From contig CM038216.1 of the NCBI GenBank assembly GCA_021442155.1, positions 153,723,009 through 153,787,008 of the forward strand: a DNA stretch of 64,000 nt, in the 5' to 3' direction. Source of the stretch: Cymbidium sinense. Taxonomy: Eukaryota; Streptophyta; Magnoliopsida; Asparagales; Orchidaceae. Positions 48,431-61,000 of the stretch are shown here, piece by piece. Every line of letters begins with the position of its first letter. The first letter of the stretch is position 1. The position numbers were made by a program, and so were the translations under genes. Below the pieces are notes generated by a model. It was given only the letters and a program-made list of their open reading frames with translations. It made no database searches and was not told where the DNA came from.

Positions 48431-49821
48431 ATTCAAATGCATGTAAAACTACATATGAATTAAGGAAAAGAAAGCTTTACTACACATACTTAAGCTTTAA
48501 TCACATACATCTCCTATATATTTATAACTAGCATCACCACATATGCTATTATTCATTTATAAGCTTTTGAAAAATACGTTTGGATTTAATAGTGATAATA
48601 GCCGCACATATATTAAATTAAATCAACACATGTAAGCTTAACATAAAGAAAAATCATTTGATTTAATTAATTTTGAAAAGATGAATGCATAATTTCAGAT
48701 GAAATACAATATTTAATATGATTGGAAAGGAATAAGTAAACATAAACACATGATTTCATTTGATCAAATTATTTCTAAGGACAATCATATCAAATAATAT
48801 CATTGAAAACAAAAAGCTTTTAAATCTCATTTTTTTAGTTTCAAGTTTGATTTAATTTAAAGAAACATGAGAGGAAGTTTTCTAATCACAACCCATTCCC
48901 ATGATTGTGAATTAATTTTGTTTAATAAAAAGTAATTAAGTTATGACATGAATTAAGTTCATTAACTAACCCTTCCTATGTACCTTAAAAGTAATTAACT
49001 AAATAATTATGAGCCAAAACATGATATGCATGAAAAATAACTTTGCAATGATCCTAAGAAATGAAAGGGCCTAATGCAATTGGCTCATAATTAATAATTA
49101 ATTAGATTAAGGGACTTAATTAAGTACTCTTATGATTTTCCACACATGTGGATTAACCATAATTTTCTTAAATGTCTTTAGGTTATTAAACACTAAAAGA
49201 TCTACCCATGAATTAATTAGGATTGGATATATTTTATATCTTCATTAGACTAATTAAGTAATTAATTAACTAATTAATCCTTAATTAATTTTCTTAAAAA
49301 GTGAAATGAACTTAGGGAAAGAGATTCAGAAAAAGGTCTCAATTTTATTCTATAAGTTTCCTCACTGTTAGATAATGATAAATGAGCCCAATTAATTATA
49401 TAGTTATTGCTCATGTGATTAATTAACCCTTAATTAAATTAAGAGAGTAATTAATACTTAATTGACTAATTTTCCTAATTAATTAATCAATAAATCTCAA
49501 GAAAATTAGGGGAGGCAGAGGTTATCTCCTTAAACAATCTCAAAAAATTTGGGATTAATTAACTAATTAATTAGAGAGTAATTAAGCTAATTAATTTTTT
49601 TAATTAAATCCTAATTAAGCCCTAATTACTATTCAAAATTAATCAAGGATATTTTTAATAAATTCCTCTCATACCTTTAAAATAAGTATTTTGTAATTTT
49701 TTTGGATTTTTCTATGATTTGTTATGATTTTATGAAGTTTTAGCCATTAAAATTAATTAATTAGGCCTAATTAATCCTAATCCCACTAGCGCCATGTGGC
49801 ACGTTGATGCGGCGCGCTTTT

Positions 49822-50020
49822 CACGTGGCATCACAGGATTGGATATTTAAGTTGTCACCATTAATGTTGAGTCGGGCGTGAGACACATTTGTCGTGTCAT
49901 CCGATCTAAGATTGGATGACCACCATTAATCTCGTGGTTAACAATTGTTAAAATAAATCGATCGAATGAGATCAAATCACAACCATCCATTCCAATCATG
50001 CAGAACGGATGGTGTGTGAT
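49822..50020 (-). promoter_or_regulatory. Candidate core promoter of the minus-strand LTR
   Basis: Minus-strand order: hairpin with ATCACAACCATCC (49976-49988) facing GGATGGTGTGTGAT (50007-50020); second near-perfect palindrome CATCCGATCT (49898-49907) facing AGATTGGATG (49909-49918); TATA-like ACTTAAATAT (49843-49852); then a CACGTG G-box (49822-49827) and GC-rich GCGCGCCGC. This is the best-preserved example of the module. Confidence 0.55.
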
Positions 50021-51049
50021 CTACCTTCCGCAGCGATGAGAGCGGGCATACCATTGCTCTGATCCAAGCTCAGCTTCGGATCCACTCCAAATTGATCCCA
50101 CACATTCATGCGAAGGATCTAAGAAGATCCAATAGCTATGATCGGTGCACATGCACTTTCTCTTTCAAAAGCTCAAAAAAATTGAAGAGAGCTCAGTTTT
50201 AATGGCATTACCTTACGAAGCTAATACCAGCAGATCGCATGCTTGAGGAAGCTTCGTCTAGTTGAGATGAAGCCCTGTTGAGCTACAATTAGATTGGTTC
50301 CTTGTAGATTGCTTGGGAGGCCAAGATTCATCTTTTGGAGGCTCGGTCTTGATCAAAGTGGCACCTCTAGTAGGCTTGGAGCTCGGGGGAAGATTTGTAT
50401 GGCTTCGACAATGTGCGGATATGGTGCGTGCAAGAGGAATTTGGTTTGATTGAGAGATGAGGAAGTTCGAATTGGAGAAGACTTGCCTATTTCGGATGTG
50501 CTCGGGAAGGAAAAATCTAGCTAGGGAAGCTTTGGGAATGCTTGAGAGCTCAGGGACTCAGAAGCTCTCATGAATCAAATGGATGTCTTTCCCATGAGAA
50601 TTGAGGGTATCCCTCATTATTGTGATGGATGGATGGATCGTCTCCCATTTTTTGGCTACGAGAGCGCAGGAGTTGTCTCCATCACCTCCACATTGCACGA
50701 CCTAAGTGGAGGAAGACTTGGGAGTTGGCTCAAGGAAAAAGGGGGGTGGTTTGTATCCATTGGGTTCTCAACTTGTGAAGGAGGTGAGTTAACTCACCTC
50801 CCTTTGGTCCATGGAAAGCCTAGCCCACTTTGGGTGGGCTAGGTGACTAGGTCAGACCCCAAAATGGGTGCTTGATGGTTGCCAAGGGTGATAGGAGAGT
50901 GGACTTTGCTATTTTGGGGAGAATCCTATGTGAGGTAGTATATCCAAGGGAGATTACCTTGGGTTTGACTCCAATTAGGTTTGGGCTGGTTTTGGGCTGA
51001 CCCAAGGTGAGTTTGGGTTTGGTCAGGTTCCAAGTGATCAAGGCTTAGT

Positions 51050-51950
51050 TCAAAGGGGTTTGGCTCAATTTGACCCTCATAGGTCAAATTAGGCTAGGTT
51101 AGGTTAGGTTGACCAATTGGTCAAATTGGGCCAAACTAAAACTTGGGTTAGGTTCAAATGATGATTTGAAGAGTTTTGATCCAAGTGGTTTCAATCAATT
51201 TGGCCTAGGCTTGATTTTAGCTCATTTGGATTCATATAGGTCAAATGGGTCAAGTTGACCAATTTGACCAAATTGGCCAAATTAGCTTGGGTTAGGTGTT
51301 GGTTCATATTCAATTGATCAATTGTAGGTGATTGTAGGCTTTGGTTTGAATCAATCTGGATTTAATTTAGATTTAGGCCAAATTGACCCTTTAGGTCAAT
51401 TTGTGCTAAGTTAGTCAATTGGGTCTAATTGGTCAAAGTGGGCTCAATTATGACTTTAGTCAAGTTCAATAATCAATTTGGAATGAACTTGAGCCATTGG
51501 TTGCAATCAATTTGGGTTGGATCATGATTTGACCTATTTGGCCTTTTAGGTCAATTTGGGTCAATTTGGGTCAAATGGCCAATTGGTTTTAGTTTGGCTC
51601 GATTGGTGGTCACGTCATGTTCAATCATTGATTATGGGTTGGTGTGAATCAATGGTTTCAATAAATTTGATGTAGGATGAGTTTTGGCTAGTTTAGGTTA
51701 TGTGGGCTAAAGGGTTGACTTGGTCAAATGACCAAGTTGACTTGGTTTGACCCGATTTGTGACAATTAATCATCCTAGGGTGATCAACAATCATGATAGA
51801 AGGTTTTTGTGGGTTTGATTCAATCCAATTTGGGTTGGATTGGAAATTGGCTCAAAAAGATCCGTTAGGTCACTTTGGGTCAAGTGGACCTAAGTGGGTC
51901 AATTGGCATGATTTTGGTTTGATTAAGGTTTAGTTGAATTTATATATGAG
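51050..51950 (-). promoter_or_regulatory. TTGACC/GGTCAA tract of the minus-strand LTR
   Basis: Dense GGTCAA and TTGACC words, for example around 51098-51135 and 51238-51275. It corresponds to 8281-8830 of copy A1. Confidence 0.4.
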
Positions 51951-53009
51951 CTTAGGATTGAAATATAAATCCAACTGCAATCAATTTTGGCTTCAATAGG
52001 TTTTGGCTTATTTGAAATTTTCAAGCCAAAAAGGGATAAGTTGGGTTTGACTTGAGTTGATCTTAGTTTGGTTTGATGATTGTAGGTTTCATTTATATTT
52101 GGATAGGTGATTGAAGGAATGATTGAGTCAAGAGAAAATCCATTGGCTTTGACTTAATTTGGATAGAATTTGGCTAAGTCCAAAGAATTGACTTAAAGGG
52201 TCTTGGATTGGGTTTTGATTTGATTTGGATTTAGTTTTGGTCTTTTGAATGTATATTTGATTTATATTTGGGAATATAATTGAATGTGTAATTGATTTAT
52301 AAGAAAATTAATTGAGTTTGAAGGGATTTGAAGGCAAATTTGGCTAAGCTCGGAAGGTAGGTCCAAAGGACTTAGAAGGAAATTTGATTTAGTTTTCATG
52401 ATTTGAGTGTAGATTTCATTTATATTAATGGAGAGAATCAAAGATATGATTGATTCATGAGGAGAACAATCAAGTTTGGATTGAATTGGATGGAGATTTA
52501 GCTAAGTCCATGGAATCCAATCATAAGGCTTAAGGAGGATTTGGGGGGTGATCTTGTGCTTCAATCATTTGGAATTGAACTAGGATTTAATTTGATAGGT
52601 TACTAAGGGATTGAATTGATCTTGGAGAAAATCAATTGAATTTGAATGAATTGGATTTATGGCTAAGTCCATAAGATAAAATCATAGGACTTAGGAAGAA
52701 TTTTGAGTTCGGATTTGATCATAGATTTCAATCATTTGATTTCGAATTTGGATTTGGATTTGGTATTTAAATTGAATTTGAGGTTTGGTTTGAGAAGGTG
52801 AACATGGATTGGGTTTAGGCTATAGGGTAGGTAAGTCTCCTAAATCCCCACAAGGCATCTAATCCTATGATTAACCCTTAAGTTTCTAAGTTTAGGTTAA
52901 GTATTCACCTAATCACTAGAAGTGTCTTAATACTAAGGAGCTCTTAGTGTCTAGAAGAGTCCTAGATCTATGATGGGAAATTGAGAACTCACTCCAAAAG
53001 TGAGGTCAA

Positions 53010-53134
53010 CAGTCCATTGTAGGGTGATGCCTCTATCTTTCGAGAGTACATCATATCTTAATATGTACCCGATCACTTAATAAGTACCCCTACGATCTAC
53101 ATGGTGTCCCCCCCACATCCAAAAATAAACACCA
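53010..53134 (+). mobile_element. Family A LTR tail, plus strand
   Basis: It matches the last 125 bp or so of copy A1 (about 15395-15524): CCATTGTAGGGTGATG, GTACCCGATCACTT, AATAAGTACCCCTACGATCT, then AAAAATAAACACCA at 53121-53134. It abuts the start of the minus-strand LTR, as if that LTR had landed in, or recombined with, another one. Confidence 0.7.
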
Positions 53135-53159
53135 CACTACTTTCTTATGCATTTTAAAG

Positions 53160-54450
53160 AGTAAAGCATAGTGAAAGACATTTTCTAAAGTCTAGGGATC
53201 ATGAAGCTCTACTTCATTTCTAATATCTCCTCTTAGGTCAATGACAAACTAGTTAGCTAGCTACATTCTTGATTAGTATAGTGTATCACTACTAAGTCCT
53301 TAAATGTATTCATATACTACCATTTATGTACTTCTATGTCTAAGATTCATTAATTTCTCATGGAGTTTCTTATCATGGTTTTTAGGATAATATTTGGCTC
53401 TTAACATCTTCTTCATTTCTAACCATGTCATAATATTTTTACTAAACCTTTTCTCCATAGCTAAAATATTATTCCAATAAATTTTTGTGTGTCTTACCTA
53501 TTTCATTTTACAAAATATAGTTCTTTGATAGTCATTCATATGATACGTCAAAGAAATCATCTTCGGTAAGCTAATCCAAAATTTATTGGTGTCATAAATA
53601 GCATTATATATTGGGGCTTCTATCTTAACTTATTTTTGTAGGTTCATGTTTGATTTCATGAAGCCTAAGATGATCATGTTTATGAATGTTTCTCAGATTT
53701 TTCCTTCTTGGAGGATTTTCTTCTCTAAGTAGTTTTTTGTTTTCCTCTCCTGTGAGTTTTGGGTCCTACTGATGTGGGATAATTGGTAGGATTTGAGTCC
53801 TAGTACTCAATGTTTGAACTTGGGTAGCAGAGCTCATCATAAGGTCCTCTATATTAATGAGCTTCTCCTCACTTCATATAGTAATCTCATTTACCCTTCT
53901 AGTTAAGTCTTCTAATTGATCCAAGACATGAGTGGAATAATTGAAACAAGGAAATGGTACAAATATATCACCCCTAAATGATGTTTTATAAGATGATTTA
54001 TGCTCACTGGTTTTGGAATGTAAAATGATGCACGGGTTTAAAACAATTTAACCCTCAATAAACACAAATTAACTTTGAATTGTACAAAATATTAAGTAAA
54101 CACTCACAAATAGACTATCACAAAATTTTAAGGATATGAGTTCAATTATCATAGGTGAGTGCATCCTAGGTCTGTCTATTTAGTGAGATCCCTTACAAAA
54201 CTGGTCACTCAATTGTCATAGGTTATGGGTAAGTTTAAATAGGAAGGTTAGGTTTATAGATGGAGATAACTAATTGGTAGTAATAATAAATGCTCATAGA
54301 GTTGGCTACCACATGAGTTCTAACATGAGTTTACCAAGCAAAATCACTAAAATCATTAAAGAAAATTACTTTAAATCTAGAATACAACAACTAATCTTGT
54401 TTGATTCAATATAAATCACTTACAAGCACTTTATCCATACCTCCAAAACT
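53160..54450 (-). pseudogene. gag: Broken gag of a small Ty3/gypsy element (minus strand)
   Basis: On the minus strand, 53625-53165 reads through a Retrotrans_gag-type domain: AIEKRFSKN-like, TWLEMKKMLRAKYYP (about 53460-53410), HDKKLHEKLMNLRHRS, then a VVYEYI piece and LRGDIRNEVELHD (about 53240-53200). This matches the pattern 'W..MK..+R.+++P......L..KL..L..GS.SV.EY' of plant chromovirus-like gag. Stops interrupt it. The segment 53960-53630 carries the N-terminal part with RRVNEIT-like text but no clear fold. The primer site and LTR lie upstream (higher coordinates), as they should. Confidence 0.7.
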
Positions 54451-54453
54451 TGG

Positions 54454-54465
54454 GCTCTGATACCA
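54454..54465 (-). promoter_or_regulatory. Primer-binding site for initiator tRNA-Met (minus strand)
   Basis: TGGTATCAGAGC on the minus strand is the standard sequence complementary to the 3' end of plant initiator methionine tRNA. It lies between the gag remnant and the short LTR. Confidence 0.9.
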
Positions 54466-54471
54466 AACATA

Positions 54472-54885
54472 TTGCAACTAAAGGAGGATGTGCGTAAGGA
54501 TTCCATTTATGAAAGTGGAATGCCAGTGAAAGATCACCAAATCTTCCATTAAGGTTAGCCACCTAACTCCAACCGAGAGTTTTCACTCAAATTTCACAAT
54601 ATAAAATAACAACTCCATTCCACTAATACAAATGTTTTATACAAATTACTAGGCTCTAAAGGGTGTGTCCCTTCAGAATAACTCTCAATTAGTTTTAAAA
54701 ACTATTCTAAAATTGAACCGGTGAATCCACCTAGGTGATAGAAAGCTAGTGCCTCAACATAATCCTCCTTATCTCTGAACACAAAATACATCAGTTGTGG
54801 CATCGCGATGTCAAATGATCAGCATCTAGGATCCAGGATGACTATTATATAATAACACCTAATTTTGACCACAACACACATACAA
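54472..54885 (-). mobile_element. Short LTR of the small gypsy element (minus strand)
   Basis: About 410 bp. On the minus strand it begins TGTGTTGTGGTC and ends near TTGCA, a few bases before the primer site. A TATA-like GTATAAAACATTTG (about 54629-54642) could be the promoter. Length and primer suggest a Reina-like chromovirus, but lineage is not shown by gag alone. I see no second LTR in the window. Confidence 0.55.
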
Positions 54886-54917
54886 CACTTAAAATTGGTG
54901 AACACATATGATGACTA

Positions 54918-57900
54918 TGTTAACCTCATTTTTGGATGATGTTAACATCATTCATGATCCTAGTAATTAGGTCTCCTAATCTTACATTAAGAGTTCCTAC
55001 TAGTACTTAGGTCATATACTTAGTGACTAAGTAAACAAACTAGGATAAAATAATAAATCAAATCGAATTTTAAAACTTAAAATTAAAATCAAATTTGAAA
55101 TCGAATCAAACTCAATATGCTAGAGTAAAAGGCTAGGTCATCCTGATAGACCCTTCTAGAACTCGTCCTAACCTAATCAGATTAGATGAACCGAGATTAA
55201 ACCCAAATCTAACAAAAGTCAACAAAAATCTAAATCAAACATATTTGAATTGAAATATAAATTCGACCGAGCCTGGGTTGAGGTAATTAGGTTGATTAGC
55301 TCAATTAACCCGTTTAAGCTCGAATCACCTAAGTATAAATAAAATCAAATTAAATCAAAATTAAACCAAATTAAATTGAACCAAAAGCATAAAATTAATG
55401 CATAAACACAAACAAACCAACATATAAATGAGGATGGGACACAAAGTGACAAATAGTTCATTTGACCTAGAGTTGACCCATGTGGGCCCCACAATGTCAA
55501 AAGTCAAACATCCAAAATCATTTAAAAATCATAATTAAGCATAATTCAACCAACCATTGGGTTTAATTTGACCAAATTTGATTAATTGAACTAAGTGAAT
55601 TCAATTTGATCCATTAAACCTAATTTGAGTCAAATTGGGTTGAAAAAAGAATATAACCCAAACCTAATAAAATTAATTAATCAAAATGATCACAAATGAT
55701 CAAGTAAACATAATCAAACTTAAATATAAATTTAAAAAATCAAAATAGATTAAGAAATCCAATTTAACATATTTGAGTCAAACATGTCAAACGCGAGCTT
55801 AAAATTATTAAAGTCACATCAAATCTAAACTAAAAATAGATCAATTAATTCATAAAACATGCAATGAACAAACCATAATAATTTAATTCTAAATCTAAAC
55901 CCATTTGATTAAATAAACTCAACATAACTCAATCAAACTCAAATAAACTAAACTAAAAAAAATACCCAACTTGAACTAAACTTAAGTGAACTCAACCCAA
56001 GTCATAGCCGACTTGGGTTTGATTTGGGTAGCCAATCATCATGTGGAATTGAAGCCATGTGAGGTGGGGTAGCCATGGGAGATGAGGTGGTAATCATGGG
56101 AGAGAAAAATTCCAAACACCCATGCATAAGGTCAACAAAATCAACTCATCCCCACTCCTCCAATGAATGAAGCTAATCTGCCCAAAAAAAGTTAGAGTTT
56201 GGGAACAAACTTCCAAGAACTCTAATCACCATGGGTGGCCAACAATAGTTGACCATCCCCATAGCCAAAAGGGGGACTTGATTTTCTCCATGTAGGCTCT
56301 CAGTCAAAGAAGGAATGAGAGAGGGGAAGCTCTTCTAGCCATTCCATGCATTCCAAGGCATTTTAACTAGAGAGATGAGCTCAACCAATCCTTTCCTTAG
56401 GTCTCTTGCCCGTGGCGGCCGGATTCCAGCCATTCCAAATCCCTCCAATGCAAAGCTCTCGACCAACTCTTAAAACCAAGGAAACCAAGCTCCTTTCTTA
56501 CTACCAACACATTCCGGAGGGAAGAGGGAGTGGAATTGAGCCTTTACCTAATTCCCTCGCCATCGGCAAACTAGAGATCGGCCAAAGCCGATGGCAAAGA
56601 AGTGGCTAAATGTGAAAGTGAGAGATGAGCATCCATATCCCATAATAAATCATACCCACACCTCCACCATGATAAGAGGAGTTGAAACCACCATTTTTTT
56701 CCTCCTCCCAACCTCCCTATGCCTAAGAAGCATCAAGCTCCGGCAAAGGATGGTGGGCATTGATGTTCCCAATGACTGGAGAGGAAAGGGCATCTTCAGA
56801 GAGCCCGCCTCACACCTGGTACATTTTCAAACATCAACACCGCCAGACATGGGCTTCGGTGAGGTAACCGCCAACTCCCGCCGCAAGCAAATTTTTATGC
56901 TTTGGTAGTTTATGAAGTGAATTCCTTCAAAATTTAGATTTAAACACATAATTATGTTTCATTTTTAAGATACAATGTTTTGGAATAAAAAAAATAGGTG
57001 ATTTTTGGTGGGAATCGCCTGAAATCGGAGCTTACAGGAATGGCAATGGCATCTGCCCCTCTAGATTCACCGTCCACGGGGAGGACAAGCTGACAGCCAT
57101 CTGATCCTCCTTAAATAGGACGGACGAATGTGATTAAATGTTAAATTGATTTAATTTTAACCATTAGATTACATGATGTAGTGATAGTCCAATATTTGAT
57201 CGAGTTAGATTTATACCCATGATTTTCTCACTTAATCCATGCAGACCAATCTATGGCTGCCATATGTAAAGGTTTGCCTGTCACCATGTTAACTAAAAAA
57301 ATAGAAATTTTGAAAATAAATAAATGCTAAAAAAGGCCTGAAAGTTTAAAAACAAAATCATAAAAATTAAAATACTCATAAAAAATTTACAAATAAGAGC
57401 TCGTTGGATTTGTCTTTTTGAGAAGAGTCTAATAAATCCAAAATCCTTAATTTTTATTGAATATTTTGAGCTTAATTTTGATTTTAGTGCAAACCAAAAA
57501 TATTAATCAAATTAATCTGAAACTTTTAGAGATTGAAATTGAGGTTAAAATACACTTACCATAAAAATTTCGAATGAAAATAATGAATGGATTAAAAGGG
57601 ATTGAATTTCAAAGTTCAAATGCCTAATTTCATGAAATAATTAATTTAAAAATATAAAAAAATTATAAAAGTCATCAAAATGGTTTAAACCACTCTAATT
57701 AACATTTAATAACCTTAAGAAAATAATATAATCCTCTAAAGGTATATAAAAATTATTTAAAATTAGGGTTTAATAAATGATTAAAATTAACATTAACTGA
57801 ATTTGTCAAAGCTAAACTATAATGAATTGAAATAACCAAGCTAAAATTGTAAATACCACACTCTGAATTAAGTCAAGTAAACATCACATAACCTTCAATT

Positions 57901-58077
57901 GAAACTAAACTAAACCTAAGCTTAATCATATCATAAATCTTAACTTAATTAATTTTTTCAATTAAGTATCAATTAAATCTAAATTAAACCTAACTTAGTA
58001 AACCTAAATCATCAAATCATTAACTACATCATTAATCTTAATAAACATGAAATCAAATTTAAAGCTTCAACAAACCC
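54918..58077 (+). mobile_element. Family B long LTR, copy B2, first part
   Basis: It starts TGTTAACCTCATTTTTGG, followed by a small inverted repeat (GATGTTAACATC). It parallels copy B1: CTAGTAATTAGGTCTCC (54959), CATATTTGAATTGAAAT (55239), TTGACCCATGTGGG (55473), GGCTTCGGTGAGGTAA (56853; compare 22702), and 57335-57480 (compare 23170-23300). The GC-richer part 56000-56900 contains two frames (56406-56609, 56591-56908) without recognisable domains. A palindrome-like block CATCTGATCC..GGACGGACGAATG (57099-57128) sits where the promoter is expected. The LTR is interrupted at 58078 by an inserted family A LTR. Confidence 0.6.
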
Positions 58078-61000
58078 TGGTGTTTATTTTGGATGGGTCA
58101 TTATGGACCCCACGTAGATCGTAATGGGTACTCATTGAAGTGATCATGTACGACATTGAGGTATGATGTACTATCTTAAAAGATGAAAACATCACCCTAC
58201 AATAGACCTAATCACCGAATAAGGACTCCTAAGGCATGATAGGTCTTCGTATATAGCAAAGGCTCTTTAGTTCCTTATGGAGCCAAGCCTCCATAGTTAA
58301 TTACATTCTAGGAAATGTGATTTCCTAAGAACACTCTCGATTCAAGTAGTCAATCATTATCTCCAAAGATTTCAAGGTTAAGACTATCAAAGGGTTAGTT
58401 ATTTTGGAAAAAATTAAATGGGATTGTTCAATTGAAAGACATATTTAGAATCTGAAGGAAAATAAGTAGGAAATGTTCATGATACTAGAAAGCCTAGTGA
58501 GCATTCCAATTTATCATAGGGTGAGGTTTTATATGTTTGAAATTGAGAGGATTTATTTGTTTGAGTTAAAATTATATTAGATTGCTTGCTTATAATCCAT
58601 CACAAGGTTGTGAAATATGGTGAGGATTTATGCATGTAGCCAAGGAAACAAGCAATCTCAAATCCTAAATTTGGGAGCTTCAACATAAGTTAAAAAACAG
58701 ACCTAAATCTAAGCAAAAGGGGACATAAGGATCACCTCTATAGAGAGAGAGTAAACTCGACTCTCTGGACTTACAAGCCTAGAGTGGTCGCTAGCTAACA
58801 CCTCCTACGCTTTAAATCCATGTAGGTCAATCTTATGTAATTGTAAGATGGCTTAGGCTATTATTTAATTTTGAAAGAGACTAGAGTACTAAACTCACTC
58901 CCTAAGAGGCTAGGTCATATTTGGTATGAGCATATGGCTTGGTCTAAAATGTAAAATCTTTTCAAATTTTATATTATTTTGACACATTCATTTTTGGACA
59001 AAGGCTTAAGATATTTTATGCCTAATTGCATGATAAAATTTAGTTGTTGGCCAAATCAAGAGAGAAAGAGGGTGAAGCTCCATCATAAGGGGTTGCTCTC
59101 ATAGGTCAAGTGGTCCCTAAAGTGCAAGAATGGAGGCCCTCATTTTGTAAGAGTGATAGAAGATGCAATGTATGATGTTGGACATACAACATATAGCTAA
59201 GGATTGCTAAATCTTTTAATTTTTTTATTATAGCCTAGGCTTTAAAGGAGGTGTGAGTTGTTTAAAATTTAATTGTGAGTTGAGTTGTTAATTTGAGTAG
59301 AAAAATTATATCATCGGATCCCACAATCCAGGCACAGATCATCAGTTAAGAAATTATGAAGAAGTATGTAGTTCTTGATACGCCATAAACAACGATCAAA
59401 CATGGATAGATTTAAAAAAGAGAAAGGGGTAACGAGATAGTTATAGCCCTTAGAAACTTAGAAAAAGAATGATTACAATTGAAATTGAATACATGATATG
59501 GGGGTCTTCATTTCTTCATTTGTTCTTCTTTCTTTTTCTTGATTTGCTCCAAGGCATCACAGGGAACCCCAGGACTGACCTTCTAGCCACTGGTCATCCT
59601 AATCCCAATAGAAATAATCCTAATTCCTATTGCAAAATTATATCTTATGAAAAAGTAAATCTATCTACACTTGCAAAATAGATGTTAGCTAAACATACAT
59701 ACAAATCCAAGTAATTTTATTTCATAATTTGGACTTAGCACCATGCACATGGGTAACCAAGCCCACATGTTCTAATATAGATTATGCTAAGGGGGCATAA
59801 ACAATCTGCAAACAAAGCATTTATATTTATTTTAACGGCCTCATTCATATCCCCATAAAATAATATCAATGGCCTAACATCTAGCCCAGTCATGAGTTAC
59901 ACCTTAACATCCAGTCTAAAATAGTACATCATAAAATAAAACACAATATCTCACATACACCGCCCTCACTTAGGATTAGAAGTGGTGGCTTAATTCTAGT
60001 GTGTATGCTAAGGCTTTGTGTGGTATGTATTAACTAAGCATTAGTATGATTCTCTAAATTTAGAATTATTTAATTTAACATGAAGGTTGGTTTCATTTCA
60101 AATTGTTTAGATAGTTTGTGAATTTTAATCTATGTTTTATTTTATTTCATTTGATTTATTTAGCATCTAAGTGTTATGAAGAGAAGAAAGAGGCTTACCC
60201 TCTTCATCCCTACCTTAAACCACTTTCTAAAGCACATTATTATAATTTGGTTTTCTTTAGTGCATGATTTATTAAATAATTTATTTATCTAAGTTTAGGT
60301 TAATTCATAAATATATGACATCTTAAGATTAATTTGGTTGAATAACCATCACATAGAATATATTGGACCATTCTTTTCATCACCATAACATGCATATGAC
60401 TTAACACTTAACATACCTACATACATATTTTGGCACACTTGAATCATGGATGCATACATTTGGAAATTGTATTTTACTTGATTGAATTATTCATATATGT
60501 AAATTAAAGCTCTATCCAAATTCTAACACAAATATACACAGAAATAAAATTAAATATGTCCGTGTCTTTGTTAACCAGGGAAGTGAGATAATCAAATAAT
60601 CTCTTTGGGGCTACTTAAAGCGTCGTATTCCCGAGATGTCCAGACTATATACTTGTTATCATTCAAGCCTATATAAATTTATATATGAACATAGGAAAGC
60701 ATTACCTTTACATATAATTGATTTTATATGCGATTATGGATGCATGTATTTTAGTAGAAAATAAGATTCTCATTCTTTAATTAAATACACATAAGTGAGA
60801 TTTTATGCATTACGAGGTGGGTCCTTGGTTTCCTTCCAATGAGGATAGTGGGTTAGCTCACCTCCACTTGGCTCATGGGTGACCCAAAGATTGTGAGCCT
60901 GGTCCTCATGTCCATTTAGAGCTCAGTGTCGCCAAGGGGAGGAGAGTGGGTTTGACCATCCAAATATGGGTTTTATCCCATTTGAGAGCTTTACCCATTG

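Larger units (their letters stand above)
47530..53009 (-). mobile_element. Family A LTR, 5' half on the minus strand
   Basis: It starts at TGACCTCA (minus strand, + coordinate 53009) and continues down through the AGTGATTAGGTG word (about 52900), the TTGACC tract (51950-51050), the less AT-rich part (50850-50050), the palindromes and TATA-like box (50020-49843), the TTAATTAA body, and three CTGGACAT blocks, to about 47530, where it corresponds to position 12070 of copy A1. The last third of the LTR is missing. The plus-strand frame 50570-50842 has no recognisable domain and runs against the LTR sense. Confidence 0.65.

Noticed and set aside
50570..50842. Possible host gene of 90 codons
   Set aside because: It lies in the GC-richer part of a minus-strand LTR, on the opposite strand, with no recognisable domain, and it is not kept in the homologous LTR parts at 9000-9850 or 30230-30780.
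56406..56908. Possible small host gene or captured gene fragment
   Set aside because: Two overlapping frames of 67 and 105 codons in the GC-richer part of LTR B2. No domain is recognisable, and B1 does not keep them open.
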